Below are positions 44,330-53,012 of a DNA stretch of 64,000 bases, piece by piece. The position numbers and the translations under genes were made by a program. How positions within the stretch are numbered: position 1 is the stretch's first letter; the number at the start of each line of letters is the position of its first letter. The notes under the pieces were generated by a model. The model saw only the letters and a program-made list of their open reading frames with translations. It had not been told where the DNA came from and made no database searches. This DNA comes from Microbacterium stercoris (lineage in GTDB: Bacteria > Actinomycetota > Actinomycetes > Actinomycetales > Microbacteriaceae), in NCBI RefSeq assembly GCF_017592545.1, contig NZ_JAGFOA010000004.1:1-64000 (forward strand), in the 5' to 3' direction.

Positions 44330-45796
44330 ATGAGCGACAGCACCACCCCCGCCCGCCCTCGCACCCTGGCCGAGAAGGTCTGGGACGACCACCTGGTCGT
44401 GAAGGGCGAAGACGGTCAGCCCGACCTGATCTACATCGACCTGCACCTGGTCCACGAGGTCACGAGCCCGCAGGCCTTCGACGGCCTCCGCGCCGAGGGG
44501 CGTCCCCTGCGCCGCGTCGATCTGACGATCGCGACCGAGGACCACAACACGCCGACGGTCGACATCGACAAGCCGATCGCCGATCTCACCAGCCGCACGC
44601 AGATCGAGACGCTGCGCCGCAACGCCGCCGAGTTCGGGGTGCGACTGCACTCGCTCGGCGACAAGGAGCAGGGGATCGTCCACGTGGTCGGCCCGCAGCT
44701 GGGCCTCACGATGCCCGGCATCACCGTGGTGTGCGGCGACAGCCACACCTCCACCCACGGTGCCTTCGGCGCCATGGCCTTCGGCATCGGCACCTCCGAG
44801 GTCGAGCACGTGATGGCCACGCAGACGCTCCCGCTGAAGCCCTTCAAGACCATGGCCATCAACGTCGAGGGCACGCTGCGGCCCGGCGTGACCGCGAAGG
44901 ACATCATCCTGGCGGTCATCGCCAAGATCGGCACCGGCGGCGGCCAGGGCTACGTGCTCGAGTACCGCGGTAGCGCGATCCGCTCGCTGTCGATGGACGG
45001 CCGCATGACGATCTGCAACATGTCGATCGAAGCCGGGGCTCGGGCCGGCATGGTCGCGCCGGACGAGACCACCTTCGAGTACCTGAAGGGGCGCCCGCAT
45101 GCGCCCAAGGGACAGGACTGGGACGACGCCGTCGCCTATTGGAAGACCCTGCCGACGGACGAGGGCGCCGTCTTCGACGCCGAGGTGTTCCTGAACGCCG
45201 ACGAGCTCGAGCCGTTCGTCACGTGGGGCACCAACCCCGGCCAGGGCGTCTCGCTGAGCGATGTCGTGCCGACGCCCGCCGACATCGCCGACCCGAACGA
45301 GCGCGCCGCCGCCGAGCGCGCGCTCGAGTACATGGACCTGCAGGCCGGCACCCCGCTGAAGGAGGTGAAGGTCGACGCGGTGTTCATGGGCTCGTGCACC
45401 AACAGCCGTCTTGATGACCTGCGCGCCTTCGCCTCGATCATCAAGGGCAAGAAGAAGGCCGACGGCGTCCGCGTGATGGTCGTTCCCGGATCGGCGCGCG
45501 TGCGCCTGGAGGCCGAGGCCGAGGGCCTCGACAAGGTGTTCACCGACTTCGGCGCCGAATGGCGCTTCGCGGGCTGCTCGATGTGCCTCGGGATGAACCC
45601 CGACCAGCTGGCACCGGGGGAGCGCTGCGCCTCCACGAGCAACCGCAACTTCGAGGGTCGCCAGGGCAAGGGCGGGCGCACCCACCTCGTCTCGCCGCTC
45701 GTCGCGGCCGCCACGGCGATCCGCGGCACCCTCTCGAGCCCGGCCGATCTGGGCTTCGAGGGCAACGAGATGACGACGAACGGCTCGGAGGCCTGA
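44330..45796 (+). CDS. leuC: 3-isopropylmalate dehydratase large subunit
   Basis: 488-aa aconitase-family subunit with a [4Fe-4S] cluster that isomerises 2- to 3-isopropylmalate. Cluster and active-site pieces: '[20 protein letters not shown]', '[18 protein letters not shown]' (first Cys) and '[20 protein letters not shown]' (other two Cys). ATG 44330 follows GGAGAAG by four bases; this ribosome site is the complement of the Leu codon run in the leader. It is followed one base later by leuD. Confidence 0.96.
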   Translation: MSDSTTPARPRTLAEKVWDDHLVVKGEDGQPDLIYIDLHLVHEVTSPQAFDGLRAEGRPLRRVDLTIATEDHNTPTVDIDKPIADLTSRTQIETLRRNAAEFGVRLHSLGDKEQGIVHVVGPQLGLTMPGITVVCGDSHTSTHGAFGAMAFGIGTSEVEHVMATQTLPLKPFKTMAINVEGTLRPGVTAKDIILAVIAKIGTGGGQGYVLEYRGSAIRSLSMDGRMTICNMSIEAGARAGMVAPDETTFEYLKGRPHAPKGQDWDDAVAYWKTLPTDEGAVFDAEVFLNADELEPFVTWGTNPGQGVSLSDVVPTPADIADPNERAAAERALEYMDLQAGTPLKEVKVDAVFMGSCTNSRLDDLRAFASIIKGKKKADGVRVMVVPGSARVRLEAEAEGLDKVFTDFGAEWRFAGCSMCLGMNPDQLAPGERCASTSNRNFEGRQGKGGRTHLVSPLVAAATAIRGTLSSPADLGFEGNEMTTNGSEA

Positions 45797-45797
45797 G

Positions 45798-46394
45798 ATG
45801 GAGAAGTTCACGACGCACACCGGTGTCGCGGCGCCCCTGAAGCGCTCGAACGTCGACACCGACCAGATCATCCCGGCCGTCTTCCTCAAGCGCGTCACCA
45901 AGACCGGCTTCGAGGACGCGCTGTTCCACGGCTGGCGCCAGGATCCGGACTTCATCCTGAACCAGGAGCCCTTCCGGGGCGCCTCGGTGCTCGTCGCGGG
46001 CACCGACTTCGGCACGGGATCGAGCCGCGAACACGCCGTGTGGGCGCTGCGCGACTACGGGTTCAAGGTGGTGCTGAGCCCCCGTTTCGCGGACATCTTC
46101 CGTGGCAACTCCGGCAAGCAGGGCCTGGTCACGGGCATCATCTCGGATGGCGACCTGGAGCGCTTCTGGGCCGCGATCGATGCGCAGCCCGGAGTGGAGA
46201 TGACCGTCGATCTGGTGGAGAGAACCGCCCGGATCGGCGACTTCTCGGCTGGCTTCGAGATCGACGATTACACTAGGTGGCGGCTCCTCGAAGGGCTCGA
46301 TGACATCGGGCTCACGCTGCGCAACGAAGACAAGATCGCGCAGTTCGAGGCACGCCGAGAGGCGTGGAGGCCGCGGACGACACCCGTCTCGTGA
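45798..46394 (+). CDS. leuD: 3-isopropylmalate dehydratase small subunit
   Basis: 198-aa swivelling subunit that completes the LeuCD active site. Conserved pieces: '[20 protein letters not shown]', '[20 protein letters not shown]' and '[20 protein letters not shown]'. It begins one base after leuC. Confidence 0.95.
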   Translation: MEKFTTHTGVAAPLKRSNVDTDQIIPAVFLKRVTKTGFEDALFHGWRQDPDFILNQEPFRGASVLVAGTDFGTGSSREHAVWALRDYGFKVVLSPRFADIFRGNSGKQGLVTGIISDGDLERFWAAIDAQPGVEMTVDLVERTARIGDFSAGFEIDDYTRWRLLEGLDDIGLTLRNEDKIAQFEARREAWRPRTTPVS

Positions 46395-46480
46395 GCCTGC
46401 CGGAGTCCCACCGGGACCCCGGACTCGCCCGAAAAGTCCAGCGGCCGACCGCCGCGAGAACTCCAGTGAGGCACCACCAC

Positions 46481-47848
46481 ATGACTCTGATCGGCGAGGC
46501 GAAGACTCCCGGAACTCCCGCGTACGCGTCCGGCGAGGTGCTCGAGATCCGCGGCGGACGCCAGCTGCGGGGCCAGGTCGATGTGCGGGGCGCGAAGAAC
46601 CTCGCCACGAAGGCGATGGTGGCCTCGCTCCTGGGCGAGACTCCGAGCATCCTGCGCGACGTGCCGGACATCCGTGATGTCGAGGTGGTCCGCTCGCTGC
46701 TCGAGGTGCACGGCGTGCACGTCTCCGAGGGCGAGGAGCCGGGCTCGCTCGTGCTCGACCCCTCCGACGCGAAGTCGGCGAACTTCGAGGAGATCGACGC
46801 CCACGCAGGGTCGTCGCGCATCCCGATCCTGTTCTGCGGCCCGCTGCTGCACCTGCTCGGTCAGGCGTTCATCCCCGACCTCGGCGGCTGCCGCATCGGC
46901 GACCGCCCCATCGACTTCCACCTCGACGCGCTCCGCAAGTTCGGCGCCATCGTCGACAAGCAGCCCAGCGGCATCCGTCTGTCGGCGCCTGAGGGCCTGC
47001 ACGGCGCGTCCATCGAGCTGCCCTACCCGTCGGTCGGCGCGACCGAGCAGGTGCTGCTCACCGCGGTGCGCGCGAAGGGTGTCACCGAGCTGCGCAACGC
47101 GGCTATCGAGCCCGAGATCATGGATCTCATCGGCGTGCTGCAGAAGATGGGCGCGATCATCTCGTACGAGCCCAACCGCGTCATCTTCATCGAGGGTGTC
47201 GACGAGCTGCGCGGCTACGACCACCGCTCGCTCTTCGACCGCAATGAGGCTGCCTCGTGGGCGTGCGCCGCACTGGCCACCGACGGCGACATCTTCGTAA
47301 AGGGCGCCCGCCAGTACGAGATGCTCACCTTCCTGAACGTCTACCGCAAGGTGGGGGGCGACTTCGACATCACCGATGACGGCATCCGCTTCCGCCGCGG
47401 CAAGGCGCCGCTGAAGGCCATCACGGTCGAGACGGATGTGCACCCCGGCTTCATGACCGACTGGCAGCAGCCGCTCATCGTCGCGCTGACGCAGGCCCAC
47501 GGCGAGTCGGTCGTGCATGAGACCGTGTACGAGAACCGACTCGGCTTCACCCGCGCCCTGGTGCAGATGGGCGCTGACATCGTGGTGCACGAGAAGGGCC
47601 TCGAGGGCGAGAACCGTCGTGTGCCCCGTCGCGAGCTCGAGCAGGCCGCTGTCATCAACGGGCCGACGCCGCTGAAGGGCGCCGACATCGTTGTGCCCGA
47701 CCTGCGCGGCGGCTTCAGCTACGTCGTCGCCGCACTGGCGGCCGAGGGCACCTCGCGCGTCTCGGGAGTCGGCATCATCCGCCGCGGCTACGAGAAGTTC
47801 TTCGAGAAGCTGACGGCCCTCGGCGCCGACTTCGACGTCGTCGGCTGA
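46481..47848 (+). CDS. murA: UDP-N-acetylglucosamine 1-carboxyvinyltransferase
   Basis: 455-aa enzyme that transfers enolpyruvate from PEP to UDP-GlcNAc, the first committed step of peptidoglycan. Typical pieces: 'LRGQVDVRGAKNLATKAMVA' with the KN motif, and 'PDLGGCRIGDRPIDFHLDAL', whose Cys is the fosfomycin target, followed by 'SVGATEQVLLTAVRAKGVTE' and 'TDVHPGFMTDWQQPLIVALT'. ATG 46481 follows leuD by 86 bases. Neighbours are lipid and wall genes. Confidence 0.95.
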   Translation: MTLIGEAKTPGTPAYASGEVLEIRGGRQLRGQVDVRGAKNLATKAMVASLLGETPSILRDVPDIRDVEVVRSLLEVHGVHVSEGEEPGSLVLDPSDAKSANFEEIDAHAGSSRIPILFCGPLLHLLGQAFIPDLGGCRIGDRPIDFHLDALRKFGAIVDKQPSGIRLSAPEGLHGASIELPYPSVGATEQVLLTAVRAKGVTELRNAAIEPEIMDLIGVLQKMGAIISYEPNRVIFIEGVDELRGYDHRSLFDRNEAASWACAALATDGDIFVKGARQYEMLTFLNVYRKVGGDFDITDDGIRFRRGKAPLKAITVETDVHPGFMTDWQQPLIVALTQAHGESVVHETVYENRLGFTRALVQMGADIVVHEKGLEGENRRVPRRELEQAAVINGPTPLKGADIVVPDLRGGFSYVVAALAAEGTSRVSGVGIIRRGYEKFFEKLTALGADFDVVG

Positions 47849-47858
47849 GCGCACGGCG

Positions 47859-48602
47859 ATGTCGTCTCCTGAGAAGAGCCGGCCGAGCTGGTTCTGGCCC
47901 CTCGCCGCGATCGGGGTCCCGGCGGTGGGACTGCTCGCGCGCATCCGCATCAGCGGGGCGGAGAAGCTGCCGGCCTCCGGCGCGTACGTGCTGGCGCCGA
48001 ACCATGTGTCTGAGCTCGATCCGCTGATCGTGGCCGTCGCCGTCTGGCGTCTGGGCCGCGCACCGAGGTTCATGGCCAAGGAGAGCCTGTTCCGGGTGCC
48101 GGTGCTCGGCGCGGCGCTGCGTGCCACCGGGATGGTGCCCGTCGCGCGCACCTCGTCGCGCAATGCGGCCACGCAGACCATGTCGCAGGCCACCGCACTC
48201 GTCGAGGACGGCCGCGGCGTCATCGTCTACCCCGAGGGCACGCTCACGCGCGATCCCGAGCTCTGGCCGATGCGGGGCAAGTCGGGCGCGGCTCGCCTCG
48301 CCCTCGCCGGCGACATGCCGCTCATCCCGGTCGCGCACTGGGGCGTGCAGAACATCATGGGCCGCTACGCGAAGGGCCTGAGCCTCTGGCCGCCGCGCAA
48401 GCCGGTGCAGGTGCTCATCGGAGACCCGATCGACCTCTCCGATCTGAAGGGCCGCCCGACGGATCCGGCCTCGATCACGGAGGCGACGAACCGTCTGATG
48501 ACCGCCATCACGGCGCTTCTTGCCGAGATCCGCGAGGAGAAGGCACCCGACACGCGATGGGATCCGTCCTCGCACGGTCAGTCCGAGACGGGACGGCTGT
48601 GA
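47859..48602 (+). CDS. plsC: 1-acyl-sn-glycerol-3-phosphate acyltransferase
   Basis: 247-aa acyltransferase making phosphatidate. The catalytic NHx4D motif is 'LAPNHVSELDPLIV', and the second block is 'GVIVYPEGTLTRDPELWPM'. The N-terminal hydrophobic segment anchors it to the membrane. Its stop overlaps the GTG start of gpsA, and GpsA makes glycerol-3-phosphate for the same pathway. Confidence 0.92.
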   Translation: MSSPEKSRPSWFWPLAAIGVPAVGLLARIRISGAEKLPASGAYVLAPNHVSELDPLIVAVAVWRLGRAPRFMAKESLFRVPVLGAALRATGMVPVARTSSRNAATQTMSQATALVEDGRGVIVYPEGTLTRDPELWPMRGKSGAARLALAGDMPLIPVAHWGVQNIMGRYAKGLSLWPPRKPVQVLIGDPIDLSDLKGRPTDPASITEATNRLMTAITALLAEIREEKAPDTRWDPSSHGQSETGRL

Positions 48603-49759
48603 GCCCGGCCGGCCAGCCGACGGGGCGCATCCCCGTCGGACGCCGCCCGCAGGGTCCGAAGGTCGCGGTGATCGGAGCGGGCAGCTGGGGCACCACCTTC
48701 GGCAAGGTGCTCGCCGACGGCGGTGCCCAGGTCACGATGTGGGCTCGCCGTCCCGAGCTCGCGCTCGAGATCGACGAGGCCAAGCGGAATTCCAAGTACC
48801 TGCCCGGCATCAACCTGCCGCGCACCATGCATGCCACAAGCGACCTCTCGCGGGCGATCGACGGCGCCACCCAGATCTACCTCTCGGTTCCGAGCCAATC
48901 CGCCCGCGAGACCCTGCAGGCGATGCGCGCGTTCGTCGGGGACGACTCGATCCCGATCGTGAGCCTGATGAAGGGCGTCGAGAAGAAGACCAACCTGCGC
49001 ATGAGCCAGGTCATCGAGCAGGAGCTCCGGTGCGATCCGGCGCGCATCGCAGTCGCCAGCGGGCCGAACCTGGCGCTCGAGATCGCGAAGCAGCAGCCGA
49101 CCGCCGCGGTGATCGCCTCGAGCAGCCAGGACACGGCGGACGCAGTGGCACGGCGAGCGCGCAACGAGTACTTCCGCAGCTTCGTGAACACCGACGTGAT
49201 CGGCACCGAGTTCGGCGGTGTGCTGAAGAACCTCATCGCGGTGGCGATCGGCATCGTGGACGGCGTCGGCTACGGCGAGAACACGAAGGCCTCGATCATC
49301 ACTCGCGGCCTCGTCGAGATGACCGACTTCGCGGTCGCCTACGGCGCGCAGCCGGGCACCCTGCAGGGACTCGCGGGCCTCGGGGACCTCATCGCGACGT
49401 GCCAGTCGCCGCTCAGCCGCAACAACACGGCCGGGCGCCTGCTCGGGCAGGGATACAAGTTCCAAGAGGTCATCGCCCAGATGAACCAGACGGCCGAGGG
49501 GCTCGCGTCCGTCGCGCCGATCCTGCAGCTCGCGCGCGAGGCGGGCGTCGAGATGCCCATCGTGCAGCAGGTGAAGATGGTGCTCGACGGACGTATGAAG
49601 CCGCGGGACATCGCGCCCCACCTCACGACAGACGACGACACGCCTCAGGGCGAAGGGACGCAGAATGGCCAGGACGACCGTGGCGGTGCTCTTCGGAGGG
49701 CGCTCGAGCGAGCACTCGATCTCTTCCGCGACGGCGGGCGGGGTGCTGGGCGCGATTGA
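48599..49759 (+). CDS. gpsA: Glycerol-3-phosphate dehydrogenase (NAD(P)+)
   Basis: 386-aa enzyme supplying glycerol-3-phosphate for phospholipids. NAD(P) loop 'VAVIGAGSWGTTFGKVLADG', then 'GPNLALEIAKQQPTAAVIAS', catalytic Lys in 'GTEFGGVLKNLIAVAIGIVD', and 'GLAGLGDLIATCQSPLSRN'. GTG 48599 overlaps the plsC stop; an ATG at 48557 would overlap plsC by 46 bases. The C-terminal frame continues 95 bases into ddl, an unusually long overlap. Confidence 0.93.
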   Translation: MSPAGQPTGRIPVGRRPQGPKVAVIGAGSWGTTFGKVLADGGAQVTMWARRPELALEIDEAKRNSKYLPGINLPRTMHATSDLSRAIDGATQIYLSVPSQSARETLQAMRAFVGDDSIPIVSLMKGVEKKTNLRMSQVIEQELRCDPARIAVASGPNLALEIAKQQPTAAVIASSSQDTADAVARRARNEYFRSFVNTDVIGTEFGGVLKNLIAVAIGIVDGVGYGENTKASIITRGLVEMTDFAVAYGAQPGTLQGLAGLGDLIATCQSPLSRNNTAGRLLGQGYKFQEVIAQMNQTAEGLASVAPILQLAREAGVEMPIVQQVKMVLDGRMKPRDIAPHLTTDDDTPQGEGTQNGQDDRGGALRRALERALDLFRDGGRGAGRD

Positions 49760-50759
49760 TCGCGACCGCTTCGAGGTGATCCCCGTCGGGATCACGCGTG
49801 AGGGCGTGTTCGTCCTCGAGCAGGACGATCCGGCGAAGTTCGCGCTCGATGCGGCCCACCTTCCCGAGGTGGTCGACAACGGCACGCGGATCCTGTGGCC
49901 CTCGGGCGGCGGCGATCGCACACTGCGTGTGCAGCGCGCCGACGGCGAGATCGACGTGATCGGCGAGATCGACGTGGTGCTGCCGATCCTGCACGGCCCG
50001 CACGGCGAGGACGGCACGATGCAGGGCTTCCTCGACGTGCTCGAGATCCCGTGGGCGGGCGGCGGTGTGCTCGACTCGGCCATCGGCATGGACAAGCACT
50101 TCACGAAGATCGCGCTGCGAGCCGAGGGGATCCTCGTCTCGCCCGGCTTCACGGTGCGCACGGCGCGCTGGGCCGACGACCCCCAGGGGGTGCGCGAGGA
50201 GGTCGCCGCTCTCGGCTTCCCGGTGTTCGTGAAGCCCGCCCGCGCCGGATCGAGCGTGGGCGTGTCGAAGGTCGTGGATCCGTCGGGGCTCGATGAGGCC
50301 ATGAGCATCGCCTTCGCCGAGGACAGCAAGGTGCTGGTGGAGGCCGGCATCGTCGGTCGGGAGATCGAGGTCGCGATGCTCGAGGGCCGCGACGGTGGGC
50401 GTCCGCGCGCGTCGCTTCCGGGCGAGATCGTGCTGACCACCCGCGACTTCTACGACTTCGAGGGCAAATACCTCGGCGGCGAGGGCGTCGACACGGTGTG
50501 CCCTGCCGATCTCACGCCGGCACAGACCGAGCTGATCCGCGAGATCGGCCGCCGGGCCTTCGAGGCGGTCGACGGCCGCGGGCTCGCGCGCGTGGACGTC
50601 TTCCTCACGAAGGACGGCGAGGTCATCGTCAACGAGGTCAACACGATGCCCGGCTTCACGCCGATCTCGATGTTCCCGCAGTGCTGGATCGCGTCGGGAA
50701 TGACCTACGCGGAGCTCATCACCGAGCTGCTGGAGCTCGGGATGGCGCGCGCCGCCTGA
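49665..50759 (+). CDS. ddl: D-alanine--D-alanine ligase
   Basis: 364-aa ATP-grasp ligase making D-Ala-D-Ala for peptidoglycan. Pieces: 'AVLFGGRSSEHSISSATAGG' at the N-terminus, 'LPILHGPHGEDGTMQGFLDV', 'FPVFVKPARAGSSVGVSKVV', and 'VIVNEVNTMPGFTPISMFPQ' with metal-binding Asn/Glu. ATG 49665 lies inside the 3' end of gpsA. The length and the YxxxEGVD-type segment match a D-Ala-specific ligase. Confidence 0.95.
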   Translation: MARTTVAVLFGGRSSEHSISSATAGGVLGAIDRDRFEVIPVGITREGVFVLEQDDPAKFALDAAHLPEVVDNGTRILWPSGGGDRTLRVQRADGEIDVIGEIDVVLPILHGPHGEDGTMQGFLDVLEIPWAGGGVLDSAIGMDKHFTKIALRAEGILVSPGFTVRTARWADDPQGVREEVAALGFPVFVKPARAGSSVGVSKVVDPSGLDEAMSIAFAEDSKVLVEAGIVGREIEVAMLEGRDGGRPRASLPGEIVLTTRDFYDFEGKYLGGEGVDTVCPADLTPAQTELIREIGRRAFEAVDGRGLARVDVFLTKDGEVIVNEVNTMPGFTPISMFPQCWIASGMTYAELITELLELGMARAA

Positions 50760-50766
50760 GGCGACG

Positions 50767-51264
50767 TCAGCCGTCGGTGGGAGCGGGCGCCGGGGTGGCG
50801 TCCTCGAGCGCGACGCACGACGCGGTGGCCTCGATCGGCTTGACCTTCGGGCTGATGGCCTCGAGCACGACCGACGGGCTGATGACCTCGGTGTTCACGT
50901 AGACCTGCGTGGCCGGATTGCGGCCATAGGTCGTGATGCGCTGATAGGGCAGCTCCGAGATGTCGACCACCCAGTCGACACCGCCGAAGGTCACACACTG
51001 CAGGGTGCTGGGGCCCGGCACCGCGACGCCGCAGCTGAGCATGGCGGCCGTCGGGTCGCCCCAGGCCGCGGTGGCCTGGGCGTCGGTCCAGCGACGCGGG
51101 AACTCGCCCTCCGCCCCGAGGGACTCGGGGAGTCGCACCGTGATCTCGGCGCAGGCCGGGTTGTTCGCGTCGTCGGCCGCCGGCATCGACACCGTGGAGG
51201 AGCAGCCCACGAGACCGGAGGCTGCGAGACCGAGAGCGGACAGGGCGACGAGTCGGCGGATCAC
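50767..51264 (-). CDS. DUF3515 lipoprotein
   Basis: 165-aa secreted lipoprotein. The signal peptide ends in 'GLAASGLVGCSSTVSMPAA' with the lipobox LVGC. It is followed by a small domain with several Cys ('TAAMLSCGVAVPGPSTLQCV'). The DUF3515 family is restricted to actinobacteria and sits next to ddl and thiL in this group. Function unknown. GTG 51264. It is transcribed against its neighbours and ends 8 bases after ddl. Confidence 0.85.
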   Translation of the reverse strand: MIRRLVALSALGLAASGLVGCSSTVSMPAADDANNPACAEITVRLPESLGAEGEFPRRWTDAQATAAWGDPTAAMLSCGVAVPGPSTLQCVTFGGVDWVVDISELPYQRITTYGRNPATQVYVNTEVISPSVVLEAISPKVKPIEATASCVALEDATPAPAPTDG

Positions 51265-51321
51265 CCCACCAGCGTAGGTCGGAGAGGCTGAGCAGGCGCC
51301 GCGCGCCGATAGCCTGGACGA

Positions 51322-52320
51322 ATGCACGAAGGCGCTCCCGCGGACCCGATCATCGGCGAGTTGAGCGAGGGCGAGGTGCTCGCGCGCATCGCCGCCCGCA
51401 CCGGCCGCGCTGCCGCGACGCAGGTGGGCCCTGGCGACGACGCCGCGGTGATCGGCACGCCGAGCGGCACAGTCGTCGCGACGACCGACACGCTGGTGCA
51501 CGGGCCGGACTTCCGTCTGGCGTGGTCGAGCGGTTACGACCTCGGCTGGAAGGCCGCCGCGGTGAACCTCGCGGATGTCGCTGCGATGGGCGCGCGGCCC
51601 ACCGCTCTGCTCGTGGCGCTCGCGATGCCGAACGACACCCGGATCTCCTTCGTCGAGGCGCTCGCGGACGGCCTGCGCGAGGCCTGCGAGGCCCTCGCGC
51701 CCGGCTGCGCCGTTGTGGGCGGCGACCTCACCGTCTCGCCCACTCTGACGCTCGCCGTCACGGCGCTCGGAGACCTCGAGGGCCGCACCGCGGTGCTGCG
51801 CTCGGGTGCGCAGCCGGGCGATGTGGTGGCGGTCGCGGGGGAGCTGGGCGTCGCCGCCCGGGGCCTCGCGGTGCTCTTCGACCGGTTCCGCGCGGCCGAT
51901 GGTGCGCCCGTGCCTGTGGACGGCGCGCTGCTCGCACCGGGCGATCACGCCTCGCTGGGAGGTCAGCTGCGCCCGTCGCCGCCGATCGGCCTCGGACCGA
52001 TGGCGGCCGTCGCGGGAGCGCACGCGATGATGGACGTCTCCGACGGACTGGGCCTCGACGCGCGGCGGATGGCCGATGCGTCGAAGGTGACCATCGATCT
52101 GGATCCGTCCGCGCTGGGGGATGATCCGGTGCTGGCGATCGAGGGCGGCGAGGACCACGCGCTGCTCGCCACGTTCGCCGGCGATGCGCTGCCCCCGGGA
52201 TTCCGGGTCATCGGGCGCGTCGTCGAGCGCGGCGAGGCGCCGGTGCTGGTGGATGGTCGCCCGTACGCGGGCCCCGGCGGGTGGGACCCCTACCGCGACT
52301 GGGACTCGGTCTCGGGCTGA
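51322..52320 (+). CDS. thiL: Thiamine-monophosphate kinase
   Basis: 332-aa enzyme phosphorylating thiamine monophosphate to the active diphosphate. Typical pieces: 'VGPGDDAAVIGTPSGTVVAT' , 'DLGWKAAAVNLADVAAMGAR' and 'AMMDVSDGLGLDARRMADAS' (metal-binding Asp residues). Its 3' end overlaps rsmD on the other strand by 31 bases. Confidence 0.94.
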   Translation: MHEGAPADPIIGELSEGEVLARIAARTGRAAATQVGPGDDAAVIGTPSGTVVATTDTLVHGPDFRLAWSSGYDLGWKAAAVNLADVAAMGARPTALLVALAMPNDTRISFVEALADGLREACEALAPGCAVVGGDLTVSPTLTLAVTALGDLEGRTAVLRSGAQPGDVVAVAGELGVAARGLAVLFDRFRAADGAPVPVDGALLAPGDHASLGGQLRPSPPIGLGPMAAVAGAHAMMDVSDGLGLDARRMADASKVTIDLDPSALGDDPVLAIEGGEDHALLATFAGDALPPGFRVIGRVVERGEAPVLVDGRPYAGPGGWDPYRDWDSVSG

Positions 52321-52889
52321 GCCTCGTGGGGGCGGCCCCACCAGAGGGTCGTGTCGCCATAGGCACGGTCGCGGATCGGCTCGAGCCCGGCGGCGGCCCA
52401 GTCGGGTGCGCCCGAGCGCGACGCGCGCTCGACCACGACGAGCGCGTCGGGCGCGAGGACAGACGAGAGCGCGGCGAGGTTCTCGGTGAGCTCGTTGTCC
52501 GCCAGGTCGTACGGCGGGTCCAGGAAGACCAGATCGTAGGGCCCCGATGCCGCGCGCAGCCAGGTGCCGACCGGGTTCGCGTGCACACGCACGGGCGGGG
52601 CGCCGGCTCCGATCGAGCGGCGCACCCCGTCGGCGTTGCGGCGGGCGATGGCCGCGGCCGGCTTCGCGCGCTCCACGAGGTCGACCGACCCTGCCCCGCG
52701 GCTGGCGGCCTCGAGGCCGAGGGCACCGGATCCGGCGTACAGATCGAGCACGCGTGCGCCGTCAAGGGCGTCCGCCGATTCGAGTGCGCCGAACAGGGAC
52801 TCCCGCACGCGGTCGCTGGTGGGACGGGTGCCGGCTGAGGGCACGTCGAGACGCACGCCACCGGCGGCTCCCGCGATGATCCTGGTCAC
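52290..52889 (-). CDS. rsmD: 16S rRNA (guanine966-N2)-methyltransferase
   Basis: 199-aa SAM-dependent methyltransferase. 'MTRIIAGAAGGVRLDVPSAG' and 'RPTSDRVRESLFGAL' form the family's N-terminus; 'RVLDLYAGSGALGLEAASRG' is the SAM site, and 'YDLVFLDPPYDL' the catalytic DPPY. Convergent with thiL, and next to coaD and recG as usual in actinobacteria. Confidence 0.93.
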   Translation of the reverse strand: MTRIIAGAAGGVRLDVPSAGTRPTSDRVRESLFGALESADALDGARVLDLYAGSGALGLEAASRGAGSVDLVERAKPAAAIARRNADGVRRSIGAGAPPVRVHANPVGTWLRAASGPYDLVFLDPPYDLADNELTENLAALSSVLAPDALVVVERASRSGAPDWAAAGLEPIRDRAYGDTTLWWGRPHEAQPETESQSR

Positions 52890-53012
52890 GGATCCACGTT
52901 AGACGGCGCGGGGACGACGCCGTCGCGACGCCGCGCGTGCGGTCCGCGCGTCTCGCCATTGTGGACCGGTCGCGATCGAAGAAATGTCCGAATGCGCGGA
53001 TAGGGTGGGATC

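Noticed and set aside
48557..48602. Earlier ATG start for gpsA
   Set aside because: It would overlap plsC by 46 bases; the GTG at 48599 overlaps the plsC stop as GTGA and lies closer to the NAD loop.
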